The position numbers and the translations under genes are program-made. A DNA stretch of 56,623 nt from Candidatus Contendibacter sp. (lineage in GTDB: Bacteria; Pseudomonadota; Gammaproteobacteria; Competibacterales; Competibacteraceae), in NCBI GenBank assembly GCA_029624765.1, contig JARSSO010000046.1:1-56623 (forward strand), read 5' to 3'. The first letter of the stretch is position 1, and each line of letters opens with the position of its first letter. A model generated the notes under the pieces. The model was not told the origin of the DNA, made no database searches, and saw only the letters and a program-made list of their open reading frames with translations. This document shows, one piece after another, positions 1 through 9,085 of the stretch.

Positions 1-2
1 CC

Positions 3-107
3 GAGGGCGGTCCGCGCAAGCTCCACACCCACGCGGTGGTGTGCATCGGGCTGGACCGGCTGGTGTTCGCCGTCGGCGAAGTCCAGGAAGAGCGGGACCG
101 TCGATAA
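3..107 (+). CDS. 3' end of an unidentified gene (partial)
   Basis: An open frame enters from the left edge and ends at TAA 105-107, giving 34 residues ending in VQEERDRR. Codon third positions are G/C-rich like the real genes here, and no in-frame stop is present, so it is plausibly the C-terminus of a gene cut by the window edge. Nothing in the short tail identifies a family. If the window is a linearised circle it would join the iteron side of the replication origin. Could also be chance open frame. Confidence 0.35.
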   Translation, partial: EGGPRKLHTHAVVCIGLDRLVFAVGEVQEERDRR

Positions 108-220
108 CCGCGAAAACGGATATCCAATTCCGCGACGGGTCACTGGATTCCCGCGCGCATGGGAACGATACCAGGCGCAAGGTTCTAATATTCGCGGTTT
201 TCATTCAGGTAGCCCGTCCG

Positions 221-1702
221 ATGAAAATTTTCCTGGCAATCATCGTCGCCCTTGTGCTGTTTGGCGCTGGCGTCCTGCTGGCGCCCCGCCTGCAACCTTT
301 TCTGGCCCATCTCGGCCACGAAGCGCCCGCGCCGGTCGATTCCGGCGCCGCCACGACGGCGGGCGAACGCAAGCCGGTCAAGTACCGGCACCCGATGAAT
401 CCCACCATTTTTTCCGACACGCCGGCCAAGGACGACATGGGTATGGATTACATCCCGGTCTACGCCGACGAGGAGGATACCGCCGCCGGTCCTGGTATCC
501 GCATCGCGCCGGAGGTGATCAACAACCTGGGCGTGCGCGTCGCGCCGGTCGAGCGCGGCGATCTTGGCCGGCGGATCGAGACCGTCGGTTATCTCGACTA
601 CGACGAACGCGCGCTCAGCCATGTTCATCTGCGCGCCAGCGGGTGGGTGGAGAATCTGAAGGTCCGCACCCTCGGCGAGCGGGTGCGCAAGGGTGACCTG
701 CTGCTGGAGGTTTACGCCCCCGATCTGGTCAACGCCCAGAAAGAATACCTTCAGGCCCTCGGCGGCATTCTGGAATCGCTGAAAACCTCGGCCCGCGACC
801 GCCTGCTGGCGCTGGGCGTGCCGGAAAGCCAGATTCAGCAGGTGGAAAGAGAACGGCGCGTGCCCCAGTTGACCGCCGTCCACGCCCGGCAGGACGGCAT
901 CGTCTCGGCCCTCAACATCCGCCAGGGCATGTACGTCACCCCGGAAATGGAATTGATGACGCTGGCCGACGTTTCCACGGTCTGGGTCAAGGCCGAGGTG
1001 TTCGAGCAACAGGCTGGCTGGCTGGCGGTCGGGCAGAAAGCCGAGGTGCGCTTGCCGCACGCGCCCGGCGACAAGTGGGACGGCGTGGTGGAATACATCT
1101 ACCCCGACGTGGACGCCAAGACCCGCGCCGTCCGCGCCCGGCTGCGGTTTCCCAATCCCGGCGAACGGCTCAAGTTCAACATGTTCGCCGACGTGGTCAT
1201 CCACGCCACGCCGCGCGCCAAGGCGTTGCACATCCCCCACGAAGCCCTGATTCGCACCGGGACGGAACAGCGGGTCATCGTTGATCTTGGCGAAGGACGG
1301 TTCAAGGCGCGGCCGGTCGAAGTCGGGATGGAGTCCGGCGACCGGGTGGAAATTCGCGCCGGCCTGAAGGAAGGCGAGCGCGTGGTCACTTCAGCGCAGT
1401 TCCTGCTCGACTCCGAAAGCAGCGTCCGCGCCAGTCTGCAACGGCTGACCGAGCCGCCCAAACCGGAGATTTGGACGGAAGGCGTCATCAACGCCGTCGA
1501 GCCCGGCGCGCGCAGCGTGAACGCGACCCATGCGCCGATCCCGGAATTGAACTGGCCGACCATGACCATGGATTTTCCCGTGGCCGAGGGCGTGAAGCTC
1601 GATGGGCTGAAACCGGACGGCAAGGCCCGTTTTCGCATTCGAGAGGGAAAGGACGGGCGGTACGAGATCGACGCCATAGAGTCGGCGGGGCAACGGCCAT
1701 GA
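221..1702 (+). CDS. cusB: Cu/Ag efflux periplasmic adaptor CusB with N-terminal heavy-metal-binding and C-terminal CusF domains
   Basis: A 493-residue membrane-fusion protein linking the CusA pump to an outer-membrane channel for Cu(I)/Ag(I) export. Residues 1-22 form a signal/anchor helix. Residues ~54-81 (YRHPMNP...DDMGMDYIPVY) match the heavy-metal-binding domain of CusB proteins. The lipoyl/hairpin/barrel adaptor core follows. Residues ~418-490 are a CusF-like domain fused in cis, with H437, W445, M448 and M450 spaced exactly as the Cu/Ag ligands H36/W44/M47/M49 of E. coli CusF. The ATG at 221 was chosen because it begins a clean signal anchor; the frame is open further upstream. The stop overlaps the cusA start (ATGA). 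No cusC-like channel or cusRS regulators lie next to it. Confidence 0.93.
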   Translation: MKIFLAIIVALVLFGAGVLLAPRLQPFLAHLGHEAPAPVDSGAATTAGERKPVKYRHPMNPTIFSDTPAKDDMGMDYIPVYADEEDTAAGPGIRIAPEVINNLGVRVAPVERGDLGRRIETVGYLDYDERALSHVHLRASGWVENLKVRTLGERVRKGDLLLEVYAPDLVNAQKEYLQALGGILESLKTSARDRLLALGVPESQIQQVERERRVPQLTAVHARQDGIVSALNIRQGMYVTPEMELMTLADVSTVWVKAEVFEQQAGWLAVGQKAEVRLPHAPGDKWDGVVEYIYPDVDAKTRAVRARLRFPNPGERLKFNMFADVVIHATPRAKALHIPHEALIRTGTEQRVIVDLGEGRFKARPVEVGMESGDRVEIRAGLKEGERVVTSAQFLLDSESSVRASLQRLTEPPKPEIWTEGVINAVEPGARSVNATHAPIPELNWPTMTMDFPVAEGVKLDGLKPDGKARFRIREGKDGRYEIDAIESAGQRP

Positions 1703-4700
1703 TCCCCGCCATCATCCGCTGGTCGATCCAAAATCGGCTGCTGGTGGCGCTGGCGGCGTTGCTGCTGGCCGGTTGGGGTGCGTGGTCGGCCCGCCATATC
1801 CCGCTCGATGCCCTGCCCGACCTGTCCGACGTGCAGGTCATCGTCAAGACCAGCTATCCCGGTCAGGCGCCGCAGGTGGTGGAAAGCCAGGTGACCTATC
1901 CGCTGGCGACGGCTTTTCTGGCGGTGCCGGGCGCGGTGTCGGTGCGCGGCTATTCCGGCTTCGGCGATTCCTTCGTCTACGTAATTTTCGCCGACGGGAC
2001 CGATCTGTACTGGGCGCGCTCGCGGGTGCTGGAATATCTCAGCCAGGTCGCGCCGCGCCTGCCGCCGCAAGCCCAGCCGGCATTGGGGCCGGACGCCACT
2101 GGCGTCGGCTGGATTTACGAATACGCCCTGGTGGATCGGAGCGGCCGGCACGATCTGTCTCAGTTACGCTCCTTGCAGGACTGGTTTCTCAAATTCGAGT
2201 TACAGTCGGTGGACGGCGTGGCCGAAGTCGCGACGGTCGGCGGCATGGTCAAGCAGTATCAGGTGGTGCTCGACCCCAACCGGCTGCGCGCCTACGGCCT
2301 GCCGCTTTCGCAAGTGCGGATGGCCATCCAGAACGCCAACCAGGAAGTCGGCGGTTCGGTGATCGAAATGGCCGAAGCCGAGTATATGGTCCGTTCGCGC
2401 GGCTATCTGCAAACCGTGGAGGACCTGCGGCGGGTACCGCTGGGTGTCAGTCCCACCGGCACGCCGATCCTGCTCGGCGACGTGGCCGAGGTACGGATCG
2501 GCCCGCAACTGCGGCTGGGCGCGGCGGAACTGGACGGCGAGGGCGAAGTGGTCGGCGGCATCATCGTGATGCGTTCCGGCGAAAACGCCCTGACCACCAT
2601 CGAAGCGGTCAAGGCCAAACTGGAACAGTTGCGGCGCGGTTTGCCGGAAGGGGTCGAAATCGTCCCGACCTACGACCGCTCCGGCCTGATTACACGGGCG
2701 GTGGTGAACCTGCGCGACAAGCTGGTCGAGGAATTCGTCGTCGTCGTCATCGTCTGCGCGCTGTTCCTGTTCCACATCCGGTCTTCGCTGGTCATCCTGA
2801 TCAGCCTGCCCATCGGCATTCTGGCGGCGTTCGCCATCATGCGCTGGCAGGGCATCAACGCCAACATCCTGTCGCTGGGCGGCATCGCCATCGCCATCGG
2901 CACGATGGTGGACGCCGCCATCGTCATGGTGGAAAACCTGCACAAGCACCTCGAACACGAGCAGCCGCGGGACGAGGCGGATCGCTGGCGCATCGTCCAG
3001 CAGGCCGCCAGCGAGGTGGGGCCGCCGCTGTTTTTTTCTTTGCTGGTGATCACCTTCAGCTTTCTGCCGGTGTTCGCCCTGGAAGCGCAGGAAGGCCGGC
3101 TGTTCGCGCCCCTGGCCTACACCAAGACCTACGCCATGGCGGCGGCGGCGGGGCTGGCCATCACCCTCGTGCCGGTGCTGATGGGCTGGCTGGTGCGCGG
3201 GCGCATCCTGGCCGAGGACCGCAATCCGTTGAATCGGCTGCTGATGGCCGGTTATCGGCCCTTCGTCAACCTGGTTTTGCGTCACCCCTGGCCGGTGGTG
3301 GTGCTGGCCGGTCTGCTGACCCTGACCGCCTGGTGGCCGCTGCAACGGCTGGGCGTCGAGTTCATGCCCGATCTGGACGAGGGCGATCTGCTGTACATGC
3401 CGACCACTTTTCCGGCCGTCGCCATCGGCAAGGCGGTGGAAATCATGCAGCAGACCGACAAGCTGATTCGCACCGTGCCGGAGGTGGAGCGGGTGTTCGG
3501 CAAGGTCGGGCGGGCGGAAACCGCCACCGACCCGGCGCCGCTGAGCATGATCGAAACGGCCATCCAGTTGAAGCCGCGCGAACAGTGGCGACCCGGTCTG
3601 ACCACCGAGGCGCTGATCGCCGAACTGGATCGGATCGTCAAGTTGCCCGGCCTCAGCAACGCCTGGGTCATGCCGATCAAGAACCGGATCAACATGCTGG
3701 CCACCGGCATCAAGACGCCGCTGGGCGTCAAGGTGGCCGGCGCCGATCCGCTGGTTATCCAGCAAGTGGGCGAACGGCTGGAGCAGGTCATCCGCACCAT
3801 TCCGGGCGCTACCTCGGTCTACTCCGAGCGGGTCGCGGGCGGGCGCTACGTGGACGTCGCCATCGACCGGCTGGCCGCCGCCCGGCTGGGGTTGAACGTC
3901 GGCGACGTGCAGGAGGTGATCAATACCGCCGTCGGCGGGATGAACGTCACTGAAACCGTGGAAGGACTGGAGCGCTATCCGGTCAACCTGCGCTACCCGC
4001 AGGCGGTGCGCGATTCGCTGGAACGCTTGCAGGCCTTGCCCATCGTCACGCCGACCGGCGCCGCCGTGCCGCTGTCCCAGGTGGCCGCCGTGAAAATCAC
4101 CGACGGCCCGGCGATGTTGCAGAGCGAAAACGCCCGCTTGATCGGCATCACCTACGTGGACGTGCAGGGCCGCGACATCGGTTCCTTCGTCGCCGAAGCG
4201 CAAAAGGCGGTGGCGGAGCGAGTGGTGCTGCCGGCCGGCTACTCGCTGCGCTGGTCCGGCCAGTACGAATACCTGACCCGCGCCCTGGCCAAGCTGCAAG
4301 TGGTCGCGCCGGTCACGCTGGCGGTCATTTTCCTGCTGCTGTATCTGAGCTTCGGCCGGCTGGGCGAGGCGGTGCTGATCATGGGCACCCTGCCCTTCTC
4401 CCTTCTCGGCGGGGTCTGGCTGCTGTACTGGCTGGACTACAACTTGTCGGTGGCGGTCGGGGTCGGCTTCATCGCTCTGGCCGGCGTGGCGGCGGAAACC
4501 GGCGTGGTGATGCTGGTCTATCTGGATCAGGCGTTGGCCCGACGCAGGGTCACGGCGCGGGCCGAAGGTCGAACGGTCACCCGGACCGAACTGCGCGAAG
4601 CGGTGGTCGAAGGGGCGCTGTTGCGTTTGCGGCCGAAGATGATGACCGTCGCCACCATCATCGTCGGCCTGCTGCCGATCATGTACGGCGCCGGCACAGG

Positions 4701-4884
4701 GTCGGAAGTCATGCGGCGGATCGCCGCGCCGATGGTCGGGGGCATCGTCAGCGCCACGTTGTTGACCCTGGTGGTGATTCCAGCCGTGTTCCTGATTTGG
4801 CAAGATGGCGTGATCGAGCGAGAAAACCGGCGTCGGACTGGACTGAAGCCTGTTACGGTCGATCCTGTTTCCAGATATCCATAA
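1699..4884 (+). CDS. cusA: Heavy-metal efflux RND pump CusA (HME family)
   Basis: A 1061-residue inner-membrane RND proton antiporter, the usual length for CusA/CzcA. It starts MIPAIIRWSIQNRLLV, the typical HME N-terminus, has the TM4 signature with Asp (GTMVDAAIVMVEN) for proton relay, and the HME hallmark GRAETATDPAPLSMIET in the porter domain. The conserved Met-rich context (WVMPIKNRINMLATGIKTP) supports the monovalent Cu/Ag branch. Translationally coupled to cusB by a 4-base ATGA overlap. The last ~20 residues are polar and variable. The outer-membrane partner must be shared, for example with the OprM-like protein at 21234-22673. Confidence 0.94.
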   Translation: MIPAIIRWSIQNRLLVALAALLLAGWGAWSARHIPLDALPDLSDVQVIVKTSYPGQAPQVVESQVTYPLATAFLAVPGAVSVRGYSGFGDSFVYVIFADGTDLYWARSRVLEYLSQVAPRLPPQAQPALGPDATGVGWIYEYALVDRSGRHDLSQLRSLQDWFLKFELQSVDGVAEVATVGGMVKQYQVVLDPNRLRAYGLPLSQVRMAIQNANQEVGGSVIEMAEAEYMVRSRGYLQTVEDLRRVPLGVSPTGTPILLGDVAEVRIGPQLRLGAAELDGEGEVVGGIIVMRSGENALTTIEAVKAKLEQLRRGLPEGVEIVPTYDRSGLITRAVVNLRDKLVEEFVVVVIVCALFLFHIRSSLVILISLPIGILAAFAIMRWQGINANILSLGGIAIAIGTMVDAAIVMVENLHKHLEHEQPRDEADRWRIVQQAASEVGPPLFFSLLVITFSFLPVFALEAQEGRLFAPLAYTKTYAMAAAAGLAITLVPVLMGWLVRGRILAEDRNPLNRLLMAGYRPFVNLVLRHPWPVVVLAGLLTLTAWWPLQRLGVEFMPDLDEGDLLYMPTTFPAVAIGKAVEIMQQTDKLIRTVPEVERVFGKVGRAETATDPAPLSMIETAIQLKPREQWRPGLTTEALIAELDRIVKLPGLSNAWVMPIKNRINMLATGIKTPLGVKVAGADPLVIQQVGERLEQVIRTIPGATSVYSERVAGGRYVDVAIDRLAAARLGLNVGDVQEVINTAVGGMNVTETVEGLERYPVNLRYPQAVRDSLERLQALPIVTPTGAAVPLSQVAAVKITDGPAMLQSENARLIGITYVDVQGRDIGSFVAEAQKAVAERVVLPAGYSLRWSGQYEYLTRALAKLQVVAPVTLAVIFLLLYLSFGRLGEAVLIMGTLPFSLLGGVWLLYWLDYNLSVAVGVGFIALAGVAAETGVVMLVYLDQALARRRVTARAEGRTVTRTELREAVVEGALLRLRPKMMTVATIIVGLLPIMYGAGTGSEVMRRIAAPMVGGIVSATLLTLVVIPAVFLIWQDGVIERENRRRTGLKPVTVDPVSRYP

Positions 4885-4898
4885 CGAACGGAAAACCC

Positions 4899-5378
4899 AT
4901 GAACCAAAAAGCCTTTCAGGACTATTACCCCGATGATCTCAGTCATTGCTACGGCTGCGGCCGGCTGAACGAGCAGGGCCTGCAACTCAAAAGCCGGTGG
5001 GACGGCGAGGAATCGGTCGCGGTGTTTCAGCCCCGCCCTTATCACACCGCCATTCCCGGTTACGTCTACGGCGGCCTGCTCGCCTCGCTGATCGACTGCC
5101 ATGGCACCGGCACGGCGGCGGCGGCGGCCTATCGCGAGGCGGGCCGACCCATGGGCAGCGAACCGACCTTTCGCTTCGTGACCGCGTCGCTGCAAGTGGA
5201 CTACCTGCGGCCGACGCCCATGGGCGTGCCGCTGGAAATCCGGGGGCGGGTTCAGGAAGTGAAGGGGCGCAAAGTGGTGGTCAGCGCCACGGTCGCGGTG
5301 GACGGCGTGACCGTGGCGCGCGGCCAGGTGGTGGCGGTCCAGATGCCGGAACACATGATGCCCAAGACCGAAGGTTGA
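4899..5378 (+). CDS. PaaI-family hotdog thioesterase
   Basis: A 159-residue single hotdog-fold protein. The region PGYVYGGLLASLIDCHG carries the helix and G-G-x-L-A-x-L-x-D pattern of the PaaI/YbgC-type acyl-CoA thioesterases, followed by the VDYLRPTPMG strand typical of the family. The N-terminus has a CYGCG pair of cysteines common in one PaaI subgroup. The substrate cannot be read from the sequence. It begins 14 bases after cusA with the same orientation, so it may be cotranscribed, although no functional link to metal efflux is evident. Confidence 0.85.
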   Translation: MNQKAFQDYYPDDLSHCYGCGRLNEQGLQLKSRWDGEESVAVFQPRPYHTAIPGYVYGGLLASLIDCHGTGTAAAAAYREAGRPMGSEPTFRFVTASLQVDYLRPTPMGVPLEIRGRVQEVKGRKVVVSATVAVDGVTVARGQVVAVQMPEHMMPKTEG

Positions 5379-5447
5379 ACCAGGCGGAACTGGCCCGGCC
5401 GGCCGCGACCCGGCGCCGACTCCAACCCCGACCCCAGGAAACTCACC

Positions 5448-6014
5448 ATGCCACTGCTCAACTCCCCCACCCACTACGGCGCGATGACCCGTTTTCTGCA
5501 CTGGGCGGTCTTCCTGCTGTTCGTGTATCAGTACCTGGGCGCCAACCTGATGACCCGAATCGGATCGGGCAAGACCCTGTTCGGGCTGACCCAGGGCAGC
5601 TATTACAACTGGCACAAATCCATCGGGCTGGTGTTGCTGGCGCTGGCGTTGCTGCGTCTGGCCTGGCGCAAGTTGACGCCGCTGCCGGACTGGGCGCCGA
5701 CGCTTACCCCGCCCGAACGGACGATCTCTCATTGGAACGAGACCTTGCTGTACGGGTGCATGATCCTGCTGCCGGTGAGCGGATATCTGTTCGTCATGGC
5801 GGGCGATTACGGGATCAAGCTGTTCGGCTGGCAGGATCTGCCCAACCCCATCGGCAAGCAGGAAGGGCTGGCCACTCTTGCCCGCGTCGTTCACGTCGTG
5901 ACCTCCTATGTCGTCGTCGTCGTCGTGGCCTGGCACGTCGGCCTGGGCCTCAAGCATCAGCTTTTCGACCGGGACCGGTTCCTCCAGCGGATGCTGCCCT
6001 TCGTTCGGCGATGA
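5448..6014 (+). CDS. Cytochrome b561 (CybB-type) membrane protein
   Basis: A 188-residue four-helix membrane protein. The N-terminal RFLHW motif and histidines H18, H56, H149 and H163 sit in or near the predicted helices and would provide axial ligands for two b-type hemes, as in E. coli CybB. Such proteins pass electrons between quinol and periplasmic acceptors, including superoxide. A valine run (residues ~155-160) reflects a short GTC repeat in the DNA. It has a 4-base ATGA overlap with the next adaptor gene, so the two are translationally coupled. Confidence 0.88.
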   Translation: MPLLNSPTHYGAMTRFLHWAVFLLFVYQYLGANLMTRIGSGKTLFGLTQGSYYNWHKSIGLVLLALALLRLAWRKLTPLPDWAPTLTPPERTISHWNETLLYGCMILLPVSGYLFVMAGDYGIKLFGWQDLPNPIGKQEGLATLARVVHVVTSYVVVVVVAWHVGLGLKHQLFDRDRFLQRMLPFVRR

Positions 6015-7024
6015 GGCCCGGCGCGCGGCAAGGAATCGTCTGGGCGCTGATTGCGCTGGGCCTGCTGGCCGGCGGTGGCTGGGCCGGCTGGCACTGGTTC
6101 GGCCCGGTGACGGTCGAAACCGCGCGGCCCAGTCGGGGCCCGGCGGTGCGGGCGGTTTACGCCGCCGGCACGGTGGAACCGACCGTGATGTTGCCCATCG
6201 CCCCACGCAGCACGGGCCGACTGATGGAACTCAACGTCGACGAAGGCGCCCAGGTCCACGCCGGACAGACACTGGCCCGGCTGGAGGATACCGATCTGAA
6301 ACAGTCGGTGGACGAACTGGAAGCGCGGGCGCTGTTCGCGAAGGCGCAGCTCGACCGCGCCCAAACCCTGCTCGACCAGGGTCTGGGCACGGTGCTGGAG
6401 CGGGACCGGGCGCGATCCGAATCGCGGGCGGCGGACGCGGCGGCGGCCCGCGCCAGGGCGCTGCGCGGCTTCATGAGCCTGACCGCCCCGGCTGACGGAC
6501 AAATCCTGCAAAGGGACGGCGAGATCGGCCAGGTGATCCCCGCCAATCAGCCGGTCTTTTACTTTTCCCGCCGCGCGCCGCCGCGGATCGAGGCCGAGGT
6601 GGACGAGGAAGACATCCTGCTGGTGCAGCCCGGCCAACGCGCGTTGATTCGCGCGCCGGCGCTGCCGGATCGGGTGCTCGACGGTCGGGTCGCCGAAATT
6701 ACGCCCAAGGGCAATCCAGTGACCCGAGGTTACCGGGTGTGGATCGATTTCGAGAACGAAACCCCGCTGCGCATCGGCATGACCGCCGAGATCAACATCG
6801 TGGTGGCCGAACACCCGAACGCCTTGCTGGCGCCGACCACCGCCGTGCGCGAAGGTCATGTCTGGGTCGTGCGCGAGGGGCGATTGCGGCGCCAGCCGGT
6901 ACAAACCGGCTTCGGCGGCGAAGCCCGGACGGAAATCCTCTCGGGTCTCGGCGGCGATGATATGCTGGTCATCGCTCCGACGACCGGGTTGACCGAGGGC
7001 CGCTGGGCGCGCGTCGCGCCGTGA
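6011..7024 (+). CDS. HlyD/MacA-like periplasmic adaptor protein
   Basis: A 337-residue membrane-fusion protein with one N-terminal membrane anchor (residues ~8-28), a lipoyl half-motif (LNVDEGAQVHAGQTLARLED), a short coiled-coil hairpin (residues ~95-160), and barrel and membrane-proximal domains (GMTAEINIVV). It belongs to the ABC/RND adaptor class that works with MacB-like permeases. No cognate permease is adjacent; the likely match is the FtsX-type permease and ATPase at 31942-33869. Starts inside the stop of the cytochrome b561 gene. A gap of ~107 bases follows. Confidence 0.85.
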   Translation: MRPGARQGIVWALIALGLLAGGGWAGWHWFGPVTVETARPSRGPAVRAVYAAGTVEPTVMLPIAPRSTGRLMELNVDEGAQVHAGQTLARLEDTDLKQSVDELEARALFAKAQLDRAQTLLDQGLGTVLERDRARSESRAADAAAARARALRGFMSLTAPADGQILQRDGEIGQVIPANQPVFYFSRRAPPRIEAEVDEEDILLVQPGQRALIRAPALPDRVLDGRVAEITPKGNPVTRGYRVWIDFENETPLRIGMTAEINIVVAEHPNALLAPTTAVREGHVWVVREGRLRRQPVQTGFGGEARTEILSGLGGDDMLVIAPTTGLTEGRWARVAP

Positions 7025-7131
7025 CGGGAACCGGATCGAGCGAGGGTGATCGTTCAACCGACTCAAGTCGTCAACAGCCGTACCAAACCGCTTCTTGAGT
7101 TTCAACCCTGGCATGAAGTAAGGAGAATACG

Positions 7132-7827
7132 ATGGAGCTGGAAACAACCGCGACCGCCGCCCGCCTGCGAGCGCCGCGCGCCGCCGCCATCGCCGGTATT
7201 CTGTTCGCGATCCTGCTGATAACCAGCCTTTGGCTCATCCGCCTCGCTGTCCCGGCCGATCCGCTGGAAGCGGGGGCTTGGCTGCAAACCCGGTTGAACA
7301 CGGTGGCGCTGGCGTTGAACCTGGTGCCGTTTGCCGGCATTGCCTTCCTGTGGTTCATCGGCGTGCTGCGCGACCGCCTGGGGGAACGGGAAGACCGCTT
7401 TTTCGCCACCGTCTTTCTCGGCAGCGGGTTGCTGTTTCTCGCCATGCTGTTCATGTCGGCGGCGATGGTGGGCGGACTCATCATCGCCTTCACGGTCGAC
7501 CCTGGCCGACTGCTTGGCTCCGCCACCTTCACCTCCGCTCGCGCCATCGCCTACGAAATCATGAACATCTACGCGATCAAGATGGCGGGGGTATTCATGA
7601 TCGCCACCTCCACTCTCGCGCTTCGTACCGGATTTATTCCCCGTTGGATCGCGTTTCTCGGCTATGCGGTGGCGTTGCTCCTCCTGCTCAGCAGCCGCTA
7701 CATCGAGGGGATCCTGATGGTCTTCCCACTGTGGGTGCTCCTGATCAGCTTCTACATCTTGATCGACAATTTACGCCAGCCATCGCCGGCGGTAGCCACA
7801 ACCTTGGAGAAAGAACGCCATGAGTAA
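7132..7827 (+). CDS. Conserved multi-pass membrane protein of unknown function
   Basis: A 231-residue protein with about six hydrophobic helices (residues ~17-37, 55-80, 88-115, 135-165, 175-190, 198-215). There is no recognisable catalytic motif. A good ribosome-binding site (AAGGAG, 7122-7127) precedes the ATG. The last 8 bases (ATGAGTAA) contain the start of ppk2, so it is translationally coupled to polyphosphate kinase 2, which suggests a related role such as phosphate or nucleotide stress, but this is inference from position only. Confidence 0.8.
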   Translation: MELETTATAARLRAPRAAAIAGILFAILLITSLWLIRLAVPADPLEAGAWLQTRLNTVALALNLVPFAGIAFLWFIGVLRDRLGEREDRFFATVFLGSGLLFLAMLFMSAAMVGGLIIAFTVDPGRLLGSATFTSARAIAYEIMNIYAIKMAGVFMIATSTLALRTGFIPRWIAFLGYAVALLLLLSSRYIEGILMVFPLWVLLISFYILIDNLRQPSPAVATTLEKERHE

Positions 7828-8641
7828 GACCAAAACCGCAAAAGACCCGGATGAAACGCAAACTTCCGAGAAATTGAAGACCAAGGATTACGAGCGGGAA
7901 CTGGCCAAGCTGCACGTTGAGCTGGTCAAGCTGCAAGAGTGGGTCAAGCACCAGGGACTCAAGGTCTGCGTCGTGTTCGAGGGCCGGGACGGCGCCGGCA
8001 AGGGCGGCACGATCAAGGCCATCACCGAGCGGGTCAGCCCGCGCGTGTTCCGGGTGATAGCCTTGCCTTCGCCGACCGAACGCGAGAAATCCCAGATGTA
8101 CGCCCAGCGCTATATCCCGCATTTTCCGGCGGCCGGCGAGGTGATCATCTTCGACCGCAGTTGGTACAACCGCGCCGGGGTCGAGCGGGTGATGGGGTTC
8201 TGCACCGAGGAGCAAGCCAAGCGCTTCTTGCAGGTCGTGCCCCAGTTCGAAAAGATGATGCTCGAATCCGGCATCGTCCTCCTCAAATACTGGCTCGAAG
8301 TCAGTCCCGAGGAACAGACCCGCCGGCTCGAAGGGCGCATCGAGGACGGCCGCAAGATCTGGAAGCTGTCGCCGATGGACCTGCAATCCTACAGCCGCTG
8401 GTACGACTACTCGCGGGCGCGCGACGCGATGTTCGCGGCGACCGACACCGCTTGGGCGCCGTGGTACGTGGCCCGATCCGACGACAAGAAGAAGGCGCGG
8501 CTGAACATCATCCGCCACTTGCTGAGCCAGATTCCCTACGAAGACGTGCCACGCGAAAAGATCAAGCTGCCGAAGCGGCAAAAGGCCGGCGACTATCAAG
8601 AGCCGAATTATCCGTTCAAATTCATTCCCGAGACGTATTGA
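7820..8641 (+). CDS. ppk2: Polyphosphate kinase 2 (PPK2, class I type)
   Basis: A 273-residue one-domain PPK2. These enzymes use polyphosphate to phosphorylate nucleoside diphosphates (ADP or GDP) in the cytoplasm, or run the reverse reaction. The Walker A loop FEGRDGAGKGG is at residues ~53-63, the Walker B-like IIFDRSWYNRAGVERVMGF follows, and the lid segment DGRKIWKLSPMDLQSYSRW is intact. The spacing and length match single-domain class I enzymes. Translationally coupled to the upstream membrane protein. The N-terminal ~25 residues are charged and probably disordered. Confidence 0.94.
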   Translation: MSKTKTAKDPDETQTSEKLKTKDYERELAKLHVELVKLQEWVKHQGLKVCVVFEGRDGAGKGGTIKAITERVSPRVFRVIALPSPTEREKSQMYAQRYIPHFPAAGEVIIFDRSWYNRAGVERVMGFCTEEQAKRFLQVVPQFEKMMLESGIVLLKYWLEVSPEEQTRRLEGRIEDGRKIWKLSPMDLQSYSRWYDYSRARDAMFAATDTAWAPWYVARSDDKKKARLNIIRHLLSQIPYEDVPREKIKLPKRQKAGDYQEPNYPFKFIPETY

Positions 8642-8681
8642 ATCAATGCCGACAACCCCGGCGAAACTTTTCTGTTCGATC

Positions 8682-8910
8682 TCACGGCAGCCTGTTCACC
8701 TCCTGGATGACTTCGTCCAACAGGCTGCGCTTGAGGCGCAACGTAGATCGTTGAGGTAAATCCCGCAGCACCTCCAGGATGGTGTCTTTCGAGCGTTGGT
8801 GTCGTCGCTTGGAAGTCCGCCAACAAATCCAGGCAAGCAAGCTCGTCAAGATGAATGAGCGGCCCGGCGTCACATACCACCACGGACGGACCGTGGTTAG
8901 TCTCGGCCAT
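8682..8910 (-). pseudogene. Decayed PIN-like (DUF3368-type) toxin remnant
   Basis: From ATG 8908-8910 the reading frame encodes MAETNHGPSVVVCDAGPLIH..LACLDLLADF, the N-terminal strand and helix of DUF3368-type PIN toxins with the first catalytic Asp. Similarity stops near residue 33. A different frame then encodes a tail with LRDLPQRSTLRLKRSLLDEV, which resembles the family's C-terminal end, and stops at 8682. Intact members are ~150-165 residues, so roughly 90 internal residues are lost and the frame is shifted. The start overlaps the antitoxin stop by 14 bases, the usual TA arrangement. Family assignment is by recollection. Confidence 0.6.
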
Positions 8911-9085
8911 GCAGCCCCCAATCAATATCCTCCCTTATCAATGTCTCTGTCAGTGATCCTTCGTGGGATTCCAGGAACCGGCGTAACGCTTCCGCCAGCA
9001 GTTTATTCAGGTCGGTTGCCCACCCGTCCGCGACAAAGGCGCGCGCCTGCGCGGCGCGTTCAGATGGCAGTTCAGCTTCAATCAA
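8897..9085 (-). CDS. Antitoxin-like small protein of a decayed toxin-antitoxin pair
   Basis: About 62 residues, highly charged, helical, with the pattern AARAFVADGWATDLNKLLAEALRRFLESH and a C-terminal EDIDWGLHGRD, as in small VapB-like partners of DUF3368 PIN toxins. No ATG is in frame at the expected position: the start would be TTG at 9083-9085 or the 5' end is damaged. It precedes and overlaps the toxin remnant. With the toxin broken, this antitoxin may be a relic or may act against a related toxin elsewhere. Confidence 0.55.
   Translation of the reverse strand: MIEAELPSERAAQARAFVADGWATDLNKLLAEALRRFLESHEGSLTETLIREDIDWGLHGRD

Noticed and set aside
2200..4803. A very long open frame on the minus strand opposite cusA
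   Set aside because: Its translation is His/Gln/Asp/Arg-rich without domains, typical of the antisense of a GC-rich gene, and the plus strand has full CusA motifs.
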